From Oscillospiraceae bacterium HV4-5-C5C (lineage in GTDB: Bacteria; Bacillota; Clostridia; Saccharofermentanales; Fastidiosipilaceae), in the NCBI GenBank assembly GCA_012034405.1, contig JAAVLZ010000003.1, positions 124,001-188,000 of the forward strand: DNA of 64,000 nt, written 5' to 3'. Made by a program: the position numbers and the translations under genes. The notes beneath the pieces are model-generated. The model saw only the letters and a list, made by a program, of their open reading frames with translations. It had not been told where the DNA came from and did not search any database. Shown piece after piece: positions 17,686-26,451 of this stretch. Position 1 is the stretch's first letter; every line of letters begins with the position of its first letter.

Positions 17686-18831
17686 CTATCCGCGCAGATT
17701 TAACTGCTGCAGCCAGGCCCAGGCTTCATGGATAGCCTGAGCGGCTGTGTCTATCTCCTCAAAGGTATTAGACGCATCCAGACTGATGCGCAACGCGCCC
17801 TGCAAGCGTTCGCCGTTGATCCCCATATGACTGAGCACTGAACTGCCGCTATTGGCTGAGCTGTGGCAGGCGGAGGTTGTGGACAGATAAATGCCTTGTC
17901 GTGCCAGGATGTGCAGCAGGGTCTCACCTTTGCTGTCAGCCAGGGAGATGTTAAGGATGTTGGGCAAGGCGTCATCCGGACTGTTGAACTGCACCGGCAA
18001 GTCTGCCAGGGCCTGACGCAGCCGGTGGTTGAGCTGGCTGACGATCTGCTGGTTTTCCGACAGCCGACTGCTGCCGATATGACAGGCGATAGCAAGAGCC
18101 CTGGCCAGCAAAGGATTCTCCGTGCCGCTGCGGCGGCCCTGCTGTTGCCCGCCCCCCAAGATCAACGGCGAAAAAGGTCGCTTTGGAGCTACATAAAGCA
18201 GTCCGATGCCTTTAGGCGCGTGAATCTTATGACCGGCAAAGGCTGCGTAATCTGCCGGCGAGGTATCCAGATTGATGTTAAGCTTCGTCCAGGCCTGAAC
18301 ATAATCCACATAAAGCAGAGCCTGAGGCGCGGCTTCCTGCCGGATCTGATCTGCCAGCGCCAGATCTGTGATCGCGCCGGTCTCATTATTCACGGCCAGC
18401 AAACAGATCAGGATCGTGTCCGGTCTGAGCAGCTGCCGCAGCGCGTCCATATCCGGCTTTCCATCCGCTAACAGCGGAATAGCTTCCGGCTCAAAGTGCT
18501 CCTGTTTCAGTTCATGGCACAACTGGGTGGTAGCCGGATGATCCCCCGCGCCAAACAGGATATGCCTGCCCTGGTGGCCGCGCCGTCGGCAGACCGCTCT
18601 AATAGCGGTATTAGCAGCCTCCGTTGCACCACTGGTGAAAATCAGGTGCTCAGGTTTAGTGTGCAGATCTGCCGCCAGCTCTCTTTTGGCTTCCCGCAAG
18701 ATATGTTCCTGGCTCAGACCGTAGGCGTGCATAGCGGCCGGGTTGCCATAATCAGTCAATAAATGATCGCTTAAATAAGCCGCCACCTCCGGATATGGCC
18801 TGGTGCTGGCTGCGTGGTCCAAATAAATCAT
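17686..18831 (-). CDS. Cysteine desulfurase (NifS/IscS family), probable sulfur donor for ThiI
   Basis: PLP enzyme that takes sulfur from cysteine as an enzyme-bound persulfide. The N-terminus YLDHAASTRPYPEV, the SGATEAAN block, the PLP lysine (about Lys202 in GHKIHAPKGIG) and the persulfide cysteine (about Cys322 in STTSACHSSANSG) are all present. 381 residues, typical of the NifS/IscS group. There are no iscU, iscR or suf genes around it, and thiI follows directly, which suggests it is a dedicated partner for tRNA thiolation, as for B. subtilis NifZ. DYVQAW replaces the more common DAVQ motif. RBS AGAGGC precedes the ATG. Confidence 0.92.
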   Translation of the reverse strand: MIYLDHAASTRPYPEVAAYLSDHLLTDYGNPAAMHAYGLSQEHILREAKRELAADLHTKPEHLIFTSGATEAANTAIRAVCRRRGHQGRHILFGAGDHPATTQLCHELKQEHFEPEAIPLLADGKPDMDALRQLLRPDTILICLLAVNNETGAITDLALADQIRQEAAPQALLYVDYVQAWTKLNINLDTSPADYAAFAGHKIHAPKGIGLLYVAPKRPFSPLILGGGQQQGRRSGTENPLLARALAIACHIGSSRLSENQQIVSQLNHRLRQALADLPVQFNSPDDALPNILNISLADSKGETLLHILARQGIYLSTTSACHSSANSGSSVLSHMGINGERLQGALRISLDASNTFEEIDTAAQAIHEAWAWLQQLNLRG

Positions 18832-18876
18832 GGTATTGATTGCCTCTTTTTCATAGATAACAAGCTCGGACAGGCG

Positions 18877-19626
18877 TTATTTGCTGCTTGGGTCAAATTG
18901 CAGCATGCAGATGTCCGCTCTCAGCACGGCAGCAGATGACTCACAAATACTGCCGTTGCGCGATTGGAAGACGGCCTCACTGATCAGCACGGCTGCGCCT
19001 TTATTCATATCCAGCGCCCGGGCTTCGATCTGATTGGAGGGCCGGTAAAAAATGCGCCAGTTGGCTCGCTGCGGTAACAGCGGATAGCGATTAGCCGTGA
19101 TGTCAATCATGGATTTACGGTCATGGATGTCCTCCGTCAGGCTGGGAAACATAGCCACGGGGATAAGCGAATGACATAGAACATAAACCCTGTTATCCTG
19201 ACGTTCGGTCCATATGACCTCATAAAAGCCCCGTTCATTCCCATTTTTATTGAGTGCGAAGATTTGCTGCTGCTCTTTGCTCAAAGCTGCAAAATCCAAA
19301 CGCCGGTAATCCACAAATTGCTTCTGCTCCAATGATTGACCGGATAAAAAAGCAAACTTAAAGGCTGAGAAACCGGTTATGTTCAGACGTTTTGCCTCAG
19401 TTCTGACAAAGGTTCCCTTGCCCTTCATGATGACCAGCAGACCCTCTGACACCAATTCTGCAATAGCCTGCCGGACTGTCGGCCTTGATAACTGCAGCTC
19501 CTTGCAAAAAGCCATTTCAGTCGGTATTTGCTCACCTTCCGGATAGACCCCGCTGTCAATCCGCTCGGTGATCAAAGTCTTTAGCTGCGCATAAAGCGGT
19601 ACACTGCTATACTTATCTATTTCCAT
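18877..19626 (-). CDS. GntR-family transcriptional regulator with UTRA domain (HutC/YvoA subfamily)
   Basis: An N-terminal winged helix (about residues 5-75; IPTEMAFCKELQLSRPTVRQ is the helix-turn-helix) is followed by a UTRA ligand-binding domain (about 95-240). UTRA proteins bind small metabolites such as amino-sugar phosphates, histidine-pathway compounds or trehalose phosphate. The ligand cannot be told from sequence; nagA and nagB in the same window make a NagR-like role conceivable, but they lie about 18 kb and 24 kb away and I found no matching operator near them. 249 residues. RBS TGGAGG. It has its own promoter, with operator-like inverted repeats (see the following entry), so autoregulation is likely. 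Confidence 0.9.
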   Translation of the reverse strand: MEIDKYSSVPLYAQLKTLITERIDSGVYPEGEQIPTEMAFCKELQLSRPTVRQAIAELVSEGLLVIMKGKGTFVRTEAKRLNITGFSAFKFAFLSGQSLEQKQFVDYRRLDFAALSKEQQQIFALNKNGNERGFYEVIWTERQDNRVYVLCHSLIPVAMFPSLTEDIHDRKSMIDITANRYPLLPQRANWRIFYRPSNQIEARALDMNKGAAVLISEAVFQSRNGSICESSAAVLRADICMLQFDPSSK

Positions 19627-19640
19627 GTTGCCTCCAGGTT

Positions 19641-19736
19641 ATATGGTTATGACATCATATCGCTCTGAGTATTATAACACGCCTGGCAGCGCCTGCCAAA
19701 TGCTCACCCTGCTTTCTCTGATAAATCGTTAACGAT
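19641..19736 (-). promoter_or_regulatory. Promoter and candidate operators of the GntR/UTRA gene
   Basis: On the minus strand TTGGCA (19694-19699) and TATAAT (19671-19676) are 17 bases apart. Three dyads surround them: TGGCAG-CGC-CTGCCA (19684-19698) overlapping the -35, ATATG...CATAT (19641-19660) in the 5' leader, and the perfect 12-base palindrome ATCGTTAACGAT (19725-19736) upstream. The promoter is well supported; the operator role is inferred. Confidence 0.7.
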
Positions 19737-19773
19737 AAGCAGGCCGGCGCGCCCGGGTCAGTTAGCTCCTGTA

Positions 19774-19803
19774 TAAAAGCAGGCCGGTTTATTCAACCGG
19801 CCC
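19774..19803 (-). terminator. Terminator of purB
   Basis: GGCCGGTT (19782-19789) pairs with AACCGGCC (19795-19802). On the minus strand the hairpin runs into TGCTTTTAT, about 40 bases after the purB stop. Confidence 0.65.
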
Positions 19804-19839
19804 CCGGACACTTAGCTTGCGAAAAATCAATAAATCAGT

Positions 19840-21276
19840 TCAGACTTTCAGCTCACCCTCAGTAACAACGATTTGATTCTGCTCCGCTTTCAGCAGCGGA
19901 TCGACGACTTCCGATAAATAGTCGCTGACCTGACCTGGAGATCTGCCGACATATAATTGCGGATCCAGTAAGCTGTCCAGATTCACTCCCTGGAGTCCAA
20001 AAGCGGGGTCTGACTTGATCCGCTCCAGCATGTCATTATCCCGGCCAAATTCCTTAACCTGCCGCCCCGCGTCCATGGCGTGCTGCCTGATTCTTTCATG
20101 CAGCGCCTGCCGGTCACCACCTCTTTTGACGGCTTCCATCAGGATATTTTCAGTAGCCATGAAGGGCAATTCAGCCATTAAGTGCTTGCGGATCACTTCA
20201 GGATAAACAACCAGGCCTTCAACGATATTGGTATAAAGAATCAGGACCGCATCTGTCGCCAAAAAGGCTTCCGGAATACTGAGCCGCTTATTGGCGGAAT
20301 CATCCAGTGTGCGTTCAAACCACTGCTCGGCAGCAGTTTCCGCCGGATTCAAGGCAAGATTCATAATATACCGGGAAAGCGAGGCCATGCGCTCACTGCG
20401 CATGGGATTTCGCTTATAAGCCATCGCTGATGACCCGATCTGCTGCTTTTCAAAGGGCTCTTCAATCTCTTTTAAATGCTGCAATAAGCGCAGATCGTTA
20501 CTGAACTTATGCGCGCTTTGCGCTATGCCGGAAAGCACGTTGAGCACGCGGCTGTCAACTTTTCTGGCGTAGGTCTGGCCTGATACCGGATAAACCTGCG
20601 TAAAGCCCATCTTAGCCGCGATCATATGATCCAGCCGGCGGCAACGAGCTTCATCCCCTTCAAACAGATCCATAAAGGAGGCCTGGGTACCGGTCGTACC
20701 CTTACATCCTAAGAGGCAGAGCGAATTCCTGACGTAATCCAGATCTTCCAGATCTGATATCAGGTCCTGCAGCCACAGCGTCGCTCTTTTGCCTACCGTT
20801 ACCGGCTGGGCCGGCTGAAAATGAGTAAAGCCCAGAGTCGGCAAAGCCTTATAGGTCCGGCAAAATTCAGCCAGCGGCCGGATAGTCTGCAGCAGACGTT
20901 GACGGATCAGGTCCAGGGCGTCCCTCATCAAAATCAGATCCGTGTTGTCACCGACATAACAGGAAGTCGCGCCTAAGTGGATAATGCCTTTGGCCTTGGG
21001 ACATTGCTCACCATAGGCATGCACGTGAGCCATAACATCGTGGCGCACCCGCTTTTCCCAGGCCTCCGCTCTGTCATAATTGATATCCTCAATATGAGTC
21101 TTCAGTTCAGCTATCTGCTCATCTGTAATGGCTAACCCCAGTTCCTGTTCACTTTCAGCCAAAGCTACCCATAGTTTTCTCCAGGTACTGAACTTACGGT
21201 CAGGAGAAAAGATTTTCTGCATGGCAGTACTGGCATAGCGGCCGTTAAGCGGGCTTTCATAGCGATCTCTGGGCAT
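19840..21276 (-). CDS. purB: Adenylosuccinate lyase
   Basis: Splits fumarate from SAICAR and from adenylosuccinate in purine synthesis. It belongs to the fumarase/aspartase superfamily; the signature loop GSSAMAYKRNPMRSER is intact, and the catalytic regions LGATSCYVGDNTD and TLGFTHFQPAQP are present. 478 residues, matching the longer clostridial/eukaryote-like PurB rather than the 430-residue Bacillus form. RBS AAAGGAGAC before the ATG. It follows the aminotransferase gene by 40 bases and is probably cotranscribed with it. Confidence 0.95.
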   Translation of the reverse strand: MPRDRYESPLNGRYASTAMQKIFSPDRKFSTWRKLWVALAESEQELGLAITDEQIAELKTHIEDINYDRAEAWEKRVRHDVMAHVHAYGEQCPKAKGIIHLGATSCYVGDNTDLILMRDALDLIRQRLLQTIRPLAEFCRTYKALPTLGFTHFQPAQPVTVGKRATLWLQDLISDLEDLDYVRNSLCLLGCKGTTGTQASFMDLFEGDEARCRRLDHMIAAKMGFTQVYPVSGQTYARKVDSRVLNVLSGIAQSAHKFSNDLRLLQHLKEIEEPFEKQQIGSSAMAYKRNPMRSERMASLSRYIMNLALNPAETAAEQWFERTLDDSANKRLSIPEAFLATDAVLILYTNIVEGLVVYPEVIRKHLMAELPFMATENILMEAVKRGGDRQALHERIRQHAMDAGRQVKEFGRDNDMLERIKSDPAFGLQGVNLDSLLDPQLYVGRSPGQVSDYLSEVVDPLLKAEQNQIVVTEGELKV

Positions 21277-21316
21277 GTGGACCTGTCTCCTTTGTTTATG
21301 CGCTGGAATTGAATGC

Positions 21317-22600
21317 TTATTGATTCAATATTTTTTCTATCGCACATAGTTTAACGCTGTTAGTGAAAACTGTCATGGCTGTTTCCAGATCTGCTACAGA
21401 TGGGAAAGATGGCGAAATACGCACACTGCTGTCTTCAGGATCCCTGCCGTAAGGGTAGGTCGCCCCGGCCGGCGTCAGTGCCACACCCAGCGCTTTACAA
21501 TGCGCCACGACTGCTGAAGCCAGCCCCGGCTGCAGATGCACACCGACAAAATAACCGCCGTAAGGCTTTTGCCAGGCAGCCAGACCGGTATGACTCAGAT
21601 CCTCCTCCATGCGGTTTACCACCGTATCAAATTTGGGCTTTAAAATGGCGGCATGACGGGCCATAATCGCGTCAACCCCACCGTTAGCCGCAAAAAAGCG
21701 AACGTGTCTGAGCTGGTTCATTTTATCCGGCCCGATGGTCTGAAATTTCAGACTGCTGCCAATCCAGGCAAAATCTTCCGGGCTGGCTGCTAAAGCCGCC
21801 AGTCCGCCGCCAGCATAGGTGATTTTTGACGTAGAAGCAAATTCAATAAAGCGGTTGGGGTGACCGGCGGCCTTAGCCAGAGAAAGAACCTCCGGGATAA
21901 AGTGCGGCTGCGCCGGATCCAGATGATGCTTGCTGTAAGCATTATCCCAGATAATACGGAAATCACCGGCGGTCTCCATAGCGGCCAGCCGGCGGCAGGT
22001 GGCCTCTGAGTATATTATCGCGTCCGGATTACTATATAGGGGAACACAGAACATAGCTTTGACCTGAGGATCTTGGACCAGCTCTTCAACCACCGCCATG
22101 TCTGGTCCATCATCAGTCATTGGTACGGTTATCAAGGTCGCACCCAGCTTTTCCGCCAGAGCAAAGTGACGGTCGTAGCCCGGAGCCGGACAGAGCACTT
22201 TAATTGTGCCTTGCTGTGCCCAGGATTGTTTTGCTCCTGGCAGGGGAAACAGAAGGGCCCGGACAAACGTGTCATACATCAGATTCAGGCTGGAACTGCC
22301 CTCAACCATGACCTGATCTGCCGGTACCTTGAGCCAATGAGCAAACAGCTCGCGGGCATCCTGAATCCCATACAGGTCTCCATAGTTTCTGCAGTCACTG
22401 CCGCTTGCGCTGTGGCAGTCCTCTGCGGTAAGGCAGTCATTAAAGCCCAGACTGCTGATCATATCCAGTTGTTCTGGCGAGGGCTTTCCCCTGGTCATAT
22501 CCAAATGATACGCCGCCTGCTTAAATTGGTCATCCCGGGCTTTAAGCTTACGGTATTCATATTTCAAATCATCCAGATTCATTTCGCTGTAGACTGCCAT
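21317..22600 (-). CDS. PLP-dependent class I aminotransferase of the AspT-like (pfam12897) type
   Basis: A fold-type I aminotransferase. The PLP lysine lies in FASTSKITYAGGGLA, the phosphate-binding and substrate blocks YNCP-like CPAPGYDRHF and WDNAYSKHHL are visible, and the C-terminal part holds RISPSFP, the carboxylate-binding arginine. The pattern fits the actinobacterial and clostridial AspT-like group, experimentally known as aspartate aminotransferases, although databases often label the family alanine-glyoxylate aminotransferase. 427 residues. Start ATG 22600 has GGAGGATGA upstream; the frame is open a further 74 codons, but those include the promoter and are not coding-like. purB follows directly. 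Exact substrate uncertain. Confidence 0.87.
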   Translation of the reverse strand: MAVYSEMNLDDLKYEYRKLKARDDQFKQAAYHLDMTRGKPSPEQLDMISSLGFNDCLTAEDCHSASGSDCRNYGDLYGIQDARELFAHWLKVPADQVMVEGSSSLNLMYDTFVRALLFPLPGAKQSWAQQGTIKVLCPAPGYDRHFALAEKLGATLITVPMTDDGPDMAVVEELVQDPQVKAMFCVPLYSNPDAIIYSEATCRRLAAMETAGDFRIIWDNAYSKHHLDPAQPHFIPEVLSLAKAAGHPNRFIEFASTSKITYAGGGLAALAASPEDFAWIGSSLKFQTIGPDKMNQLRHVRFFAANGGVDAIMARHAAILKPKFDTVVNRMEEDLSHTGLAAWQKPYGGYFVGVHLQPGLASAVVAHCKALGVALTPAGATYPYGRDPEDSSVRISPSFPSVADLETAMTVFTNSVKLCAIEKILNQ

Positions 22601-22612
22601 AATATCATCCTC

Positions 22613-22665
22613 CTGCAACTTTATCTGCAACTTTGCATTATAGGCATTTTTGCATGGAGGGGCAA
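22613..22665 (-). promoter_or_regulatory. Promoter of the aminotransferase-purB unit, with leader repeats
   Basis: Minus-strand TTGCCC (22660-22665) and TATAAT (22637-22642) are spaced by 17 bases. Just downstream the 10-base direct repeat CTGCAACTTT (plus-strand reading) occurs at 22613-22622 and 22625-22634, ending at the RBS. Confidence 0.65.
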
Positions 22666-22677
22666 CCCATCCTGCAA

Positions 22678-22712
22678 AACCGCCAGCGGCGAAGTTGCTG
22701 AACATCTCCCGG
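22678..22712 (-). terminator. Weak terminator after yraN
   Basis: On the minus strand a CGCC-GCT-GGCG hairpin flanked by AAC/GTT pairing is followed by TTTTGC. It lies about 50 bases after the yraN stop and just before the next promoter. Confidence 0.4.
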
Positions 22713-22746
22713 CACGTGATTCTTTTCCTGAGAGATTGTCCCCTGG

Positions 22747-23178
22747 CTAACTGACCAGGTAGGGATAGTAAGCCAATTCCAGCAGCTGACCGGTCCGGTC
22801 TAACTGACAGCTGGCCAGCCACAGCTCTACAATATACTCCGATAGTTGGCGGCTTTGTATATAAGCTAAGCCGCTTTGCAGAATCCGGTGTGCCTGCCTG
22901 GCGGTCAAAGCCTCATTAGCCAGCAGGCCGGTTTGTTTAAATAAACGGCGGGCCTTTACTTCAATCAGCATCAAGCGTTTCTGACTGGTGGCAATGATAT
23001 CTATTTCCCCGAGATGCGCCGCTGACCAGCGTTGCTCCAGCACGGTAATGCCATGTCTTCTCAAATCATGGCAAACCAGATTTTCTGCGGACAGGCCATT
23101 TTGATATGCCTGAAAGCCGGTCTTGCTGCGTCCGGAGCGGCGTTGCGGACACGATCCGCCAGAGTCTGTCACGGGCAT
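22747..23178 (-). CDS. yraN: UPF0102 (YraN) family nuclease-like protein
   Basis: A small restriction-endonuclease-like fold protein. The PD-(D/E)XK-type core is visible as HLGEIDIIATS and LMLIEVKARR, with an upstream AENLVCHDLRRHG helix. The function is poorly known; the family is widely conserved beside rnhB. 143 residues, of which the first 20 or so are an unconserved extension. The ATG has GGAGGG upstream and overlaps the rnhB end by 10 bases. Last gene of the rbgA-rnhB-yraN unit, the same order as in many Firmicutes. Confidence 0.88.
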   Translation of the reverse strand: MPVTDSGGSCPQRRSGRSKTGFQAYQNGLSAENLVCHDLRRHGITVLEQRWSAAHLGEIDIIATSQKRLMLIEVKARRLFKQTGLLANEALTARQAHRILQSGLAYIQSRQLSEYIVELWLASCQLDRTGQLLELAYYPYLVS

Positions 23179-23990
23179 CCGCTCCCTCCCTGACTAACCA
23201 GACACGCCTGGCTGATCCAGGCTATCCCGGCCAGGGCTTCCGCTGAAAGCTGAGCTGAAGCTGACTGAGGAAACTGGTGATCCAGCTGGTCTGCCAGCAA
23301 ATAGCCCTCCAATTGGCCTGGCGCAAGCGTGTGATCGGCCGGCAACTTGAATTTACGAAGAAAAAGCGGACGGTGCTCGGGGCTTGCACCTAGTTGTCTT
23401 AACGCTTCAATATGGGCTTTAGTACCATAGCCCTTATTTTTGCCAAATTCATAGCCTGGCCACTGCAGATCCAGCTGCCGCAGCAGGTTATCACGACTGA
23501 CTTTAGCCAAGATTGAAGCGGCGGCGATAGAATCAGAATCAGCGTCTCCGTGGTCCGGGGAGAACTGCGGCAGTCCGGTTGACAACAGCGGTTCATGATC
23601 AATCAGCAAGGCGGCTGCCGATGGTTTTAAAGCCTGTACGGCAACCAGCATGGCTAACCGGGAGGCTTGACGGATATTTATCTTTTCAATGAGTGCCACG
23701 GGAACCTGGGCCACCGCATAAGCTACGGCCTGCTGCTTGATCTGCCAGAATAGCTGCTCCCGCTGTCTGGCCGTCAGCCGCTTGGAATCATCTAGACCGG
23801 TGATCAGTCTGTCCGGCGATAAAATACAGGCGGCCGCATACACCGGACCTGCCAGGGGGCCGCGGCCAGCCTCATCTACTCCGGCGATTAAGTGATGGCC
23901 CAGCGCTTCCAGCTTAGCTTCCCACACCCACTTATGAGGATGCCGTGGCGCTAAACGCCCGGACCCGGAGATGGGTCTTACCGGTTTCAC
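23169..23990 (-). CDS. rnhB: Ribonuclease HII
   Basis: Removes ribonucleotides from DNA and RNA primers from RNA-DNA hybrids. Catalytic acidic residues lie in GVDEAGRGPLAG, LDDSKRLT and the DSIAAASILAKVSRD block. A C-terminal tail of about 60 residues extends beyond the usual end (FLRKF) and is not conserved-looking. Start: GTG at 23990, which overlaps the rbgA stop (GTGA) and has GGAGG 10 bases upstream. A GTG at 24011 is also in frame but has no spaced RBS. 273 residues with the chosen start. Confidence 0.93.
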   Translation of the reverse strand: MKPVRPISGSGRLAPRHPHKWVWEAKLEALGHHLIAGVDEAGRGPLAGPVYAAACILSPDRLITGLDDSKRLTARQREQLFWQIKQQAVAYAVAQVPVALIEKINIRQASRLAMLVAVQALKPSAAALLIDHEPLLSTGLPQFSPDHGDADSDSIAAASILAKVSRDNLLRQLDLQWPGYEFGKNKGYGTKAHIEALRQLGASPEHRPLFLRKFKLPADHTLAPGQLEGYLLADQLDHQFPQSASAQLSAEALAGIAWISQACLVSQGGSGCP

Positions 23991-24934
23991 AAGCGCCCAT
24001 CCTCCGTCCACTCCAGGGAGATGTGGCCGATCGCGCCGCTGCGGAACTCTTTTAGGAGCAACGCGGCAAATCTGGGGCGGTCGACCCGGCCGCCTGACTG
24101 CAGACAGCCGCGGCGCCGGCCAGCTTCCAGCCAGAGCGGATAGACGGCGGTCACATTGCTCTCTTCCCGGTAGGACTCAAGACTGTCAGCGATCTCTGCA
24201 GCGGTTAACCGGAAGCGGTCCTGCAATAATTCAGGATAGCGTCTCAGAAGATATAGAAACAGGTAAAGCGAAAGCTCCTCTGTATCAAATACCTCATCCT
24301 TAATGGCGCCGCTGGCGGCAAGCGCTATCCTGACCCGGTCGCTGCCCAAATTAGGCCAGAGCACGCCCGGCATATCCAAGAGCGCCCAGCCCTCTGTCCT
24401 GATCCATTGTGAACCCCGGGTTACTCCCGGACGGTCCTCAGCTCTGGCAACCTTACGCCCCATCCAGCGATTGATGAGCGTGGATTTACCCGTGTTAGGA
24501 ATGCCGGCAATCATAATCCTGCTTTCATCAGTCAATAAGCCGCGGGCGCTCTGCTTGGCCCGTACATCAGTACACAATTGAAGGACCGCTTGTTTAATCT
24601 CAGTCAGCGCGTGATCATCTGCCAGGCTGACCGCTAAAACCTGCAACGGGGCGTTAGCCGTCAAGTCGGATTCACCGGTCGGGCTGGAAGCAGGTTGAGC
24701 AGGCTGGTTCAGAAAATCAATCCACCTGTGTGTGGCCTTGGGATCCGCCAGATCAGCTTTGGTCATAAGGATAAGTCTGGGTTTGGCGGCCAGCCGCTTT
24801 TCAAGCTCCGGGTTACAACTGCTGATTGGTAATCGCGCGTCAATACACTCTATCACCGCGTCCACCTGCCGCAGTGATTCCTGAATCAGGCGCAGTGTTT
24901 TAGCCATATGACCGGGAAACCAGTTAATCTGCAT
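23987..24934 (-). CDS. rbgA: Ribosome biogenesis GTPase RbgA (YlqF)
   Basis: Essential GTPase for late assembly of the 50S subunit in Firmicutes. The GTPase motifs are circularly permuted as expected: G4 (TKAD) near residue 58, then G1 GIPNTGKST, then G3 DMPGVLWP. The N-terminus INWFPGHMAK is the family hallmark, and the C-terminal ANTAR-like RNA-binding region follows. 315 residues, slightly longer than B. subtilis YlqF (282). RBS AAGGAG. It sits downstream of rplS, but tandem terminators separate the two transcripts. Confidence 0.95.
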   Translation of the reverse strand: MQINWFPGHMAKTLRLIQESLRQVDAVIECIDARLPISSCNPELEKRLAAKPRLILMTKADLADPKATHRWIDFLNQPAQPASSPTGESDLTANAPLQVLAVSLADDHALTEIKQAVLQLCTDVRAKQSARGLLTDESRIMIAGIPNTGKSTLINRWMGRKVARAEDRPGVTRGSQWIRTEGWALLDMPGVLWPNLGSDRVRIALAASGAIKDEVFDTEELSLYLFLYLLRRYPELLQDRFRLTAAEIADSLESYREESNVTAVYPLWLEAGRRRGCLQSGGRVDRPRFAALLLKEFRSGAIGHISLEWTEDGRL

Positions 24935-25021
24935 TTGTTGTGCACTCCTTATTACTTGAGCTCAGGCCTGCAATGAGCAAGGCAGTGTTAGCATACCACA
25001 GACACGAAGCAGATTTTTAAG

Positions 25022-25088
25022 ACAAAAAAGGACAAGCTGTCCGGTCATAAAAAAAGTCCGCTGCACCGATACCGGCAACAACGGACTT
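25022..25088 (-). terminator. Tandem terminators of rplS
   Basis: Hairpin 1 pairs 25054-25060 with 25082-25088 (AAGTCCG/CGGACTT) and runs into seven Ts on the minus strand. Hairpin 2 (GGACA-AGC-TGTCC, 25030-25042) runs into six Ts. Together they should isolate rplS from rbgA. Confidence 0.85.
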
Positions 25089-25125
25089 AAGCGGTAACCT
25101 GAAGCCTAAGCAGTCCAAACAGGAC

Positions 25126-25482
25126 TCAAGCTTTTTTGGCGGCCAGCTTTTCTTTAACTTTAGCAGCTTTACCGACCCGATCGCGCAGATAATAAAGCTT
25201 TGCTCTGCGAACCTTACCTTTACGGACCAGTTCAATTTTCTCAATCTTAGGGGAATGAACCGGCAAAATCCGTTCCACACCAACACCATAAGACAGACGG
25301 CGAACAGTAATGCTCTCACTCAGGCCCTGACCTTTGCGGGAAATGACTGTGCCTTCAAAGATCTGAATTCTCTCACGATTACCTTCAGTAATGCGAAGAT
25401 GCATTTTAACATAATCGCCGATTTCAATCTCCGGATAAGCATTACGCAGCTGAGTTTGTTCAACAGCTTGTAATAAATCCAT
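25126..25482 (-). CDS. rplS: 50S ribosomal protein L19
   Basis: Ribosomal protein at the 30S-50S interface. The family pattern is complete: [45 protein letters not shown] and [25 protein letters not shown]. 118 residues, standard. The start is ATG 25482 behind AGGAGGAACGCAAT; the frame is open 34 codons upstream through the leader, but that part is not protein L19. It has its own promoter and short leader, and tandem terminators after it. Confidence 0.97.
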   Translation of the reverse strand: MDLLQAVEQTQLRNAYPEIEIGDYVKMHLRITEGNRERIQIFEGTVISRKGQGLSESITVRRLSYGVGVERILPVHSPKIEKIELVRKGKVRRAKLYYLRDRVGKAAKVKEKLAAKKA

Positions 25483-25555
25483 ATTGCGTTCCTCCTCTCT
25501 TGCCAGGATGTTCTTACACGCAACTGCAGCGGACCACCCGTAATAAACCGGAGAA

Positions 25556-25584
25556 ATTATATCATGAGAAGAAATTAATAGCAA
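25556..25584 (-). promoter_or_regulatory. Promoter of rplS
   Basis: Minus-strand TTGCTA (25579-25584) and TATAAT (25556-25561) are 17 bases apart, giving a leader of about 67 bases. An additional extended -10 (TGGTATAAT, 25635-25643) lies further upstream. Firmicute rplS leaders are often autoregulatory RNA stem-loops, but I cannot confirm that structure here. Confidence 0.7.
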
Positions 25585-25650
25585 GCATGATTTCTCCCCT
25601 GACAGCTGAGCGGAGTCAAGGATCCTGTGAGCGGATTATACCAGCGCAAT

Positions 25651-26451
25651 TCAGGCTTTTTTTGGTTGAAAGCCCGGTGTCTGGCTGATCCGTTCTTTTA
25701 AAAAGGCTTCAAACTCCGCCGCCGTTCCCTGCTTAAAAGCGTCTTTACGAACGATCATAAATGAGCTGGCGACTTTCAAAAAGAAACAGCGCTCATCAGC
25801 CTGCCACCCGCTGACCTCACGCAGATGAACCGTTTGTCGGCGATCTCCCGCAATTTGCCGGATCATGTCCGGCGTAAAGGTATATTCACGCTTGACAAAG
25901 AAATCGGTTGCATGCTTGAGCATTCTTCGATAGGTTTGCAATATTAAGCCATAGGCCGCAAACCAGATTACCAGCAAAGAAAGGACCGTGAGCAGGATAC
26001 CACTGACGATATCTGCCGTGGTCCCCGCGGTCAGTCCCTGATAGAGACTGCTGACGCCGGTAAAGGTAAAAAAGGCGCCAAAGAGGAGTAAAAATATCCG
26101 ATAAAGCCAGACGCCCTTACGGTTTTTCAGCGTCAGCTTGACTAATTCTTTAAGATCCTCTTTCTCCAATACGGTCTCATTATAAAAAACAACTGAAGCC
26201 GGGTTAGCCTGAATATCAAGGTCCAGAGCTTCCTCTTCCCTTACCTCCGGCTCAGCGTCCTGTTCGGCCAGATATTCCTGATAACTATAACCGGCCTGTT
26301 CAAGGCGGTCCAGCTGGGCCGCTAAAGCCTGGAGTTCCTGGGCGGTTGGTTCAGCTGACTGCTTAGTCGGTTCCGCGGCTGACTCAGCCGCAGGTTTTAT
26401 TCCGGTGGCTTTAGGCTCTTGTTCTTGCGCTGGTAGATCAGAATGACTCAT
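25651..26451 (-). CDS. YcxB-like membrane protein
   Basis: The N-terminal 100 residues are Glu/Ala/Gln-rich and probably disordered, with a short coiled-coil-like part (AQELQALAAQLDRLEQAGYSY). Two adjacent membrane segments follow (about residues 118-138 and 147-172). A C-terminal domain of the YcxB-like type (about 180-258) contains LREVSGWQADERCFFL and FMIVRKDAF, the usual pattern of this family of unknown function. 266 residues. The ATG overlaps the rho stop (ATGA), so translation is coupled to rho. No function is assigned; the family is often found as small membrane proteins in Clostridia. Confidence 0.8.
   Translation of the reverse strand: MSHSDLPAQEQEPKATGIKPAAESAAEPTKQSAEPTAQELQALAAQLDRLEQAGYSYQEYLAEQDAEPEVREEEALDLDIQANPASVVFYNETVLEKEDLKELVKLTLKNRKGVWLYRIFLLLFGAFFTFTGVSSLYQGLTAGTTADIVSGILLTVLSLLVIWFAAYGLILQTYRRMLKHATDFFVKREYTFTPDMIRQIAGDRRQTVHLREVSGWQADERCFFLKVASSFMIVRKDAFKQGTAAEFEAFLKERISQTPGFQPKKA

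Noticed and set aside
22700-22745. Sequence resembling part of a glycine riboswitch (CTCTCAGGAAAAG on the minus strand) before the aminotransferase
   Set aside because: The matching 5' GGAGAG arm and the CCGAAGG core are missing, and the aminotransferase promoter lies downstream of it. Chance similarity is more likely; an Rfam search would settle it.
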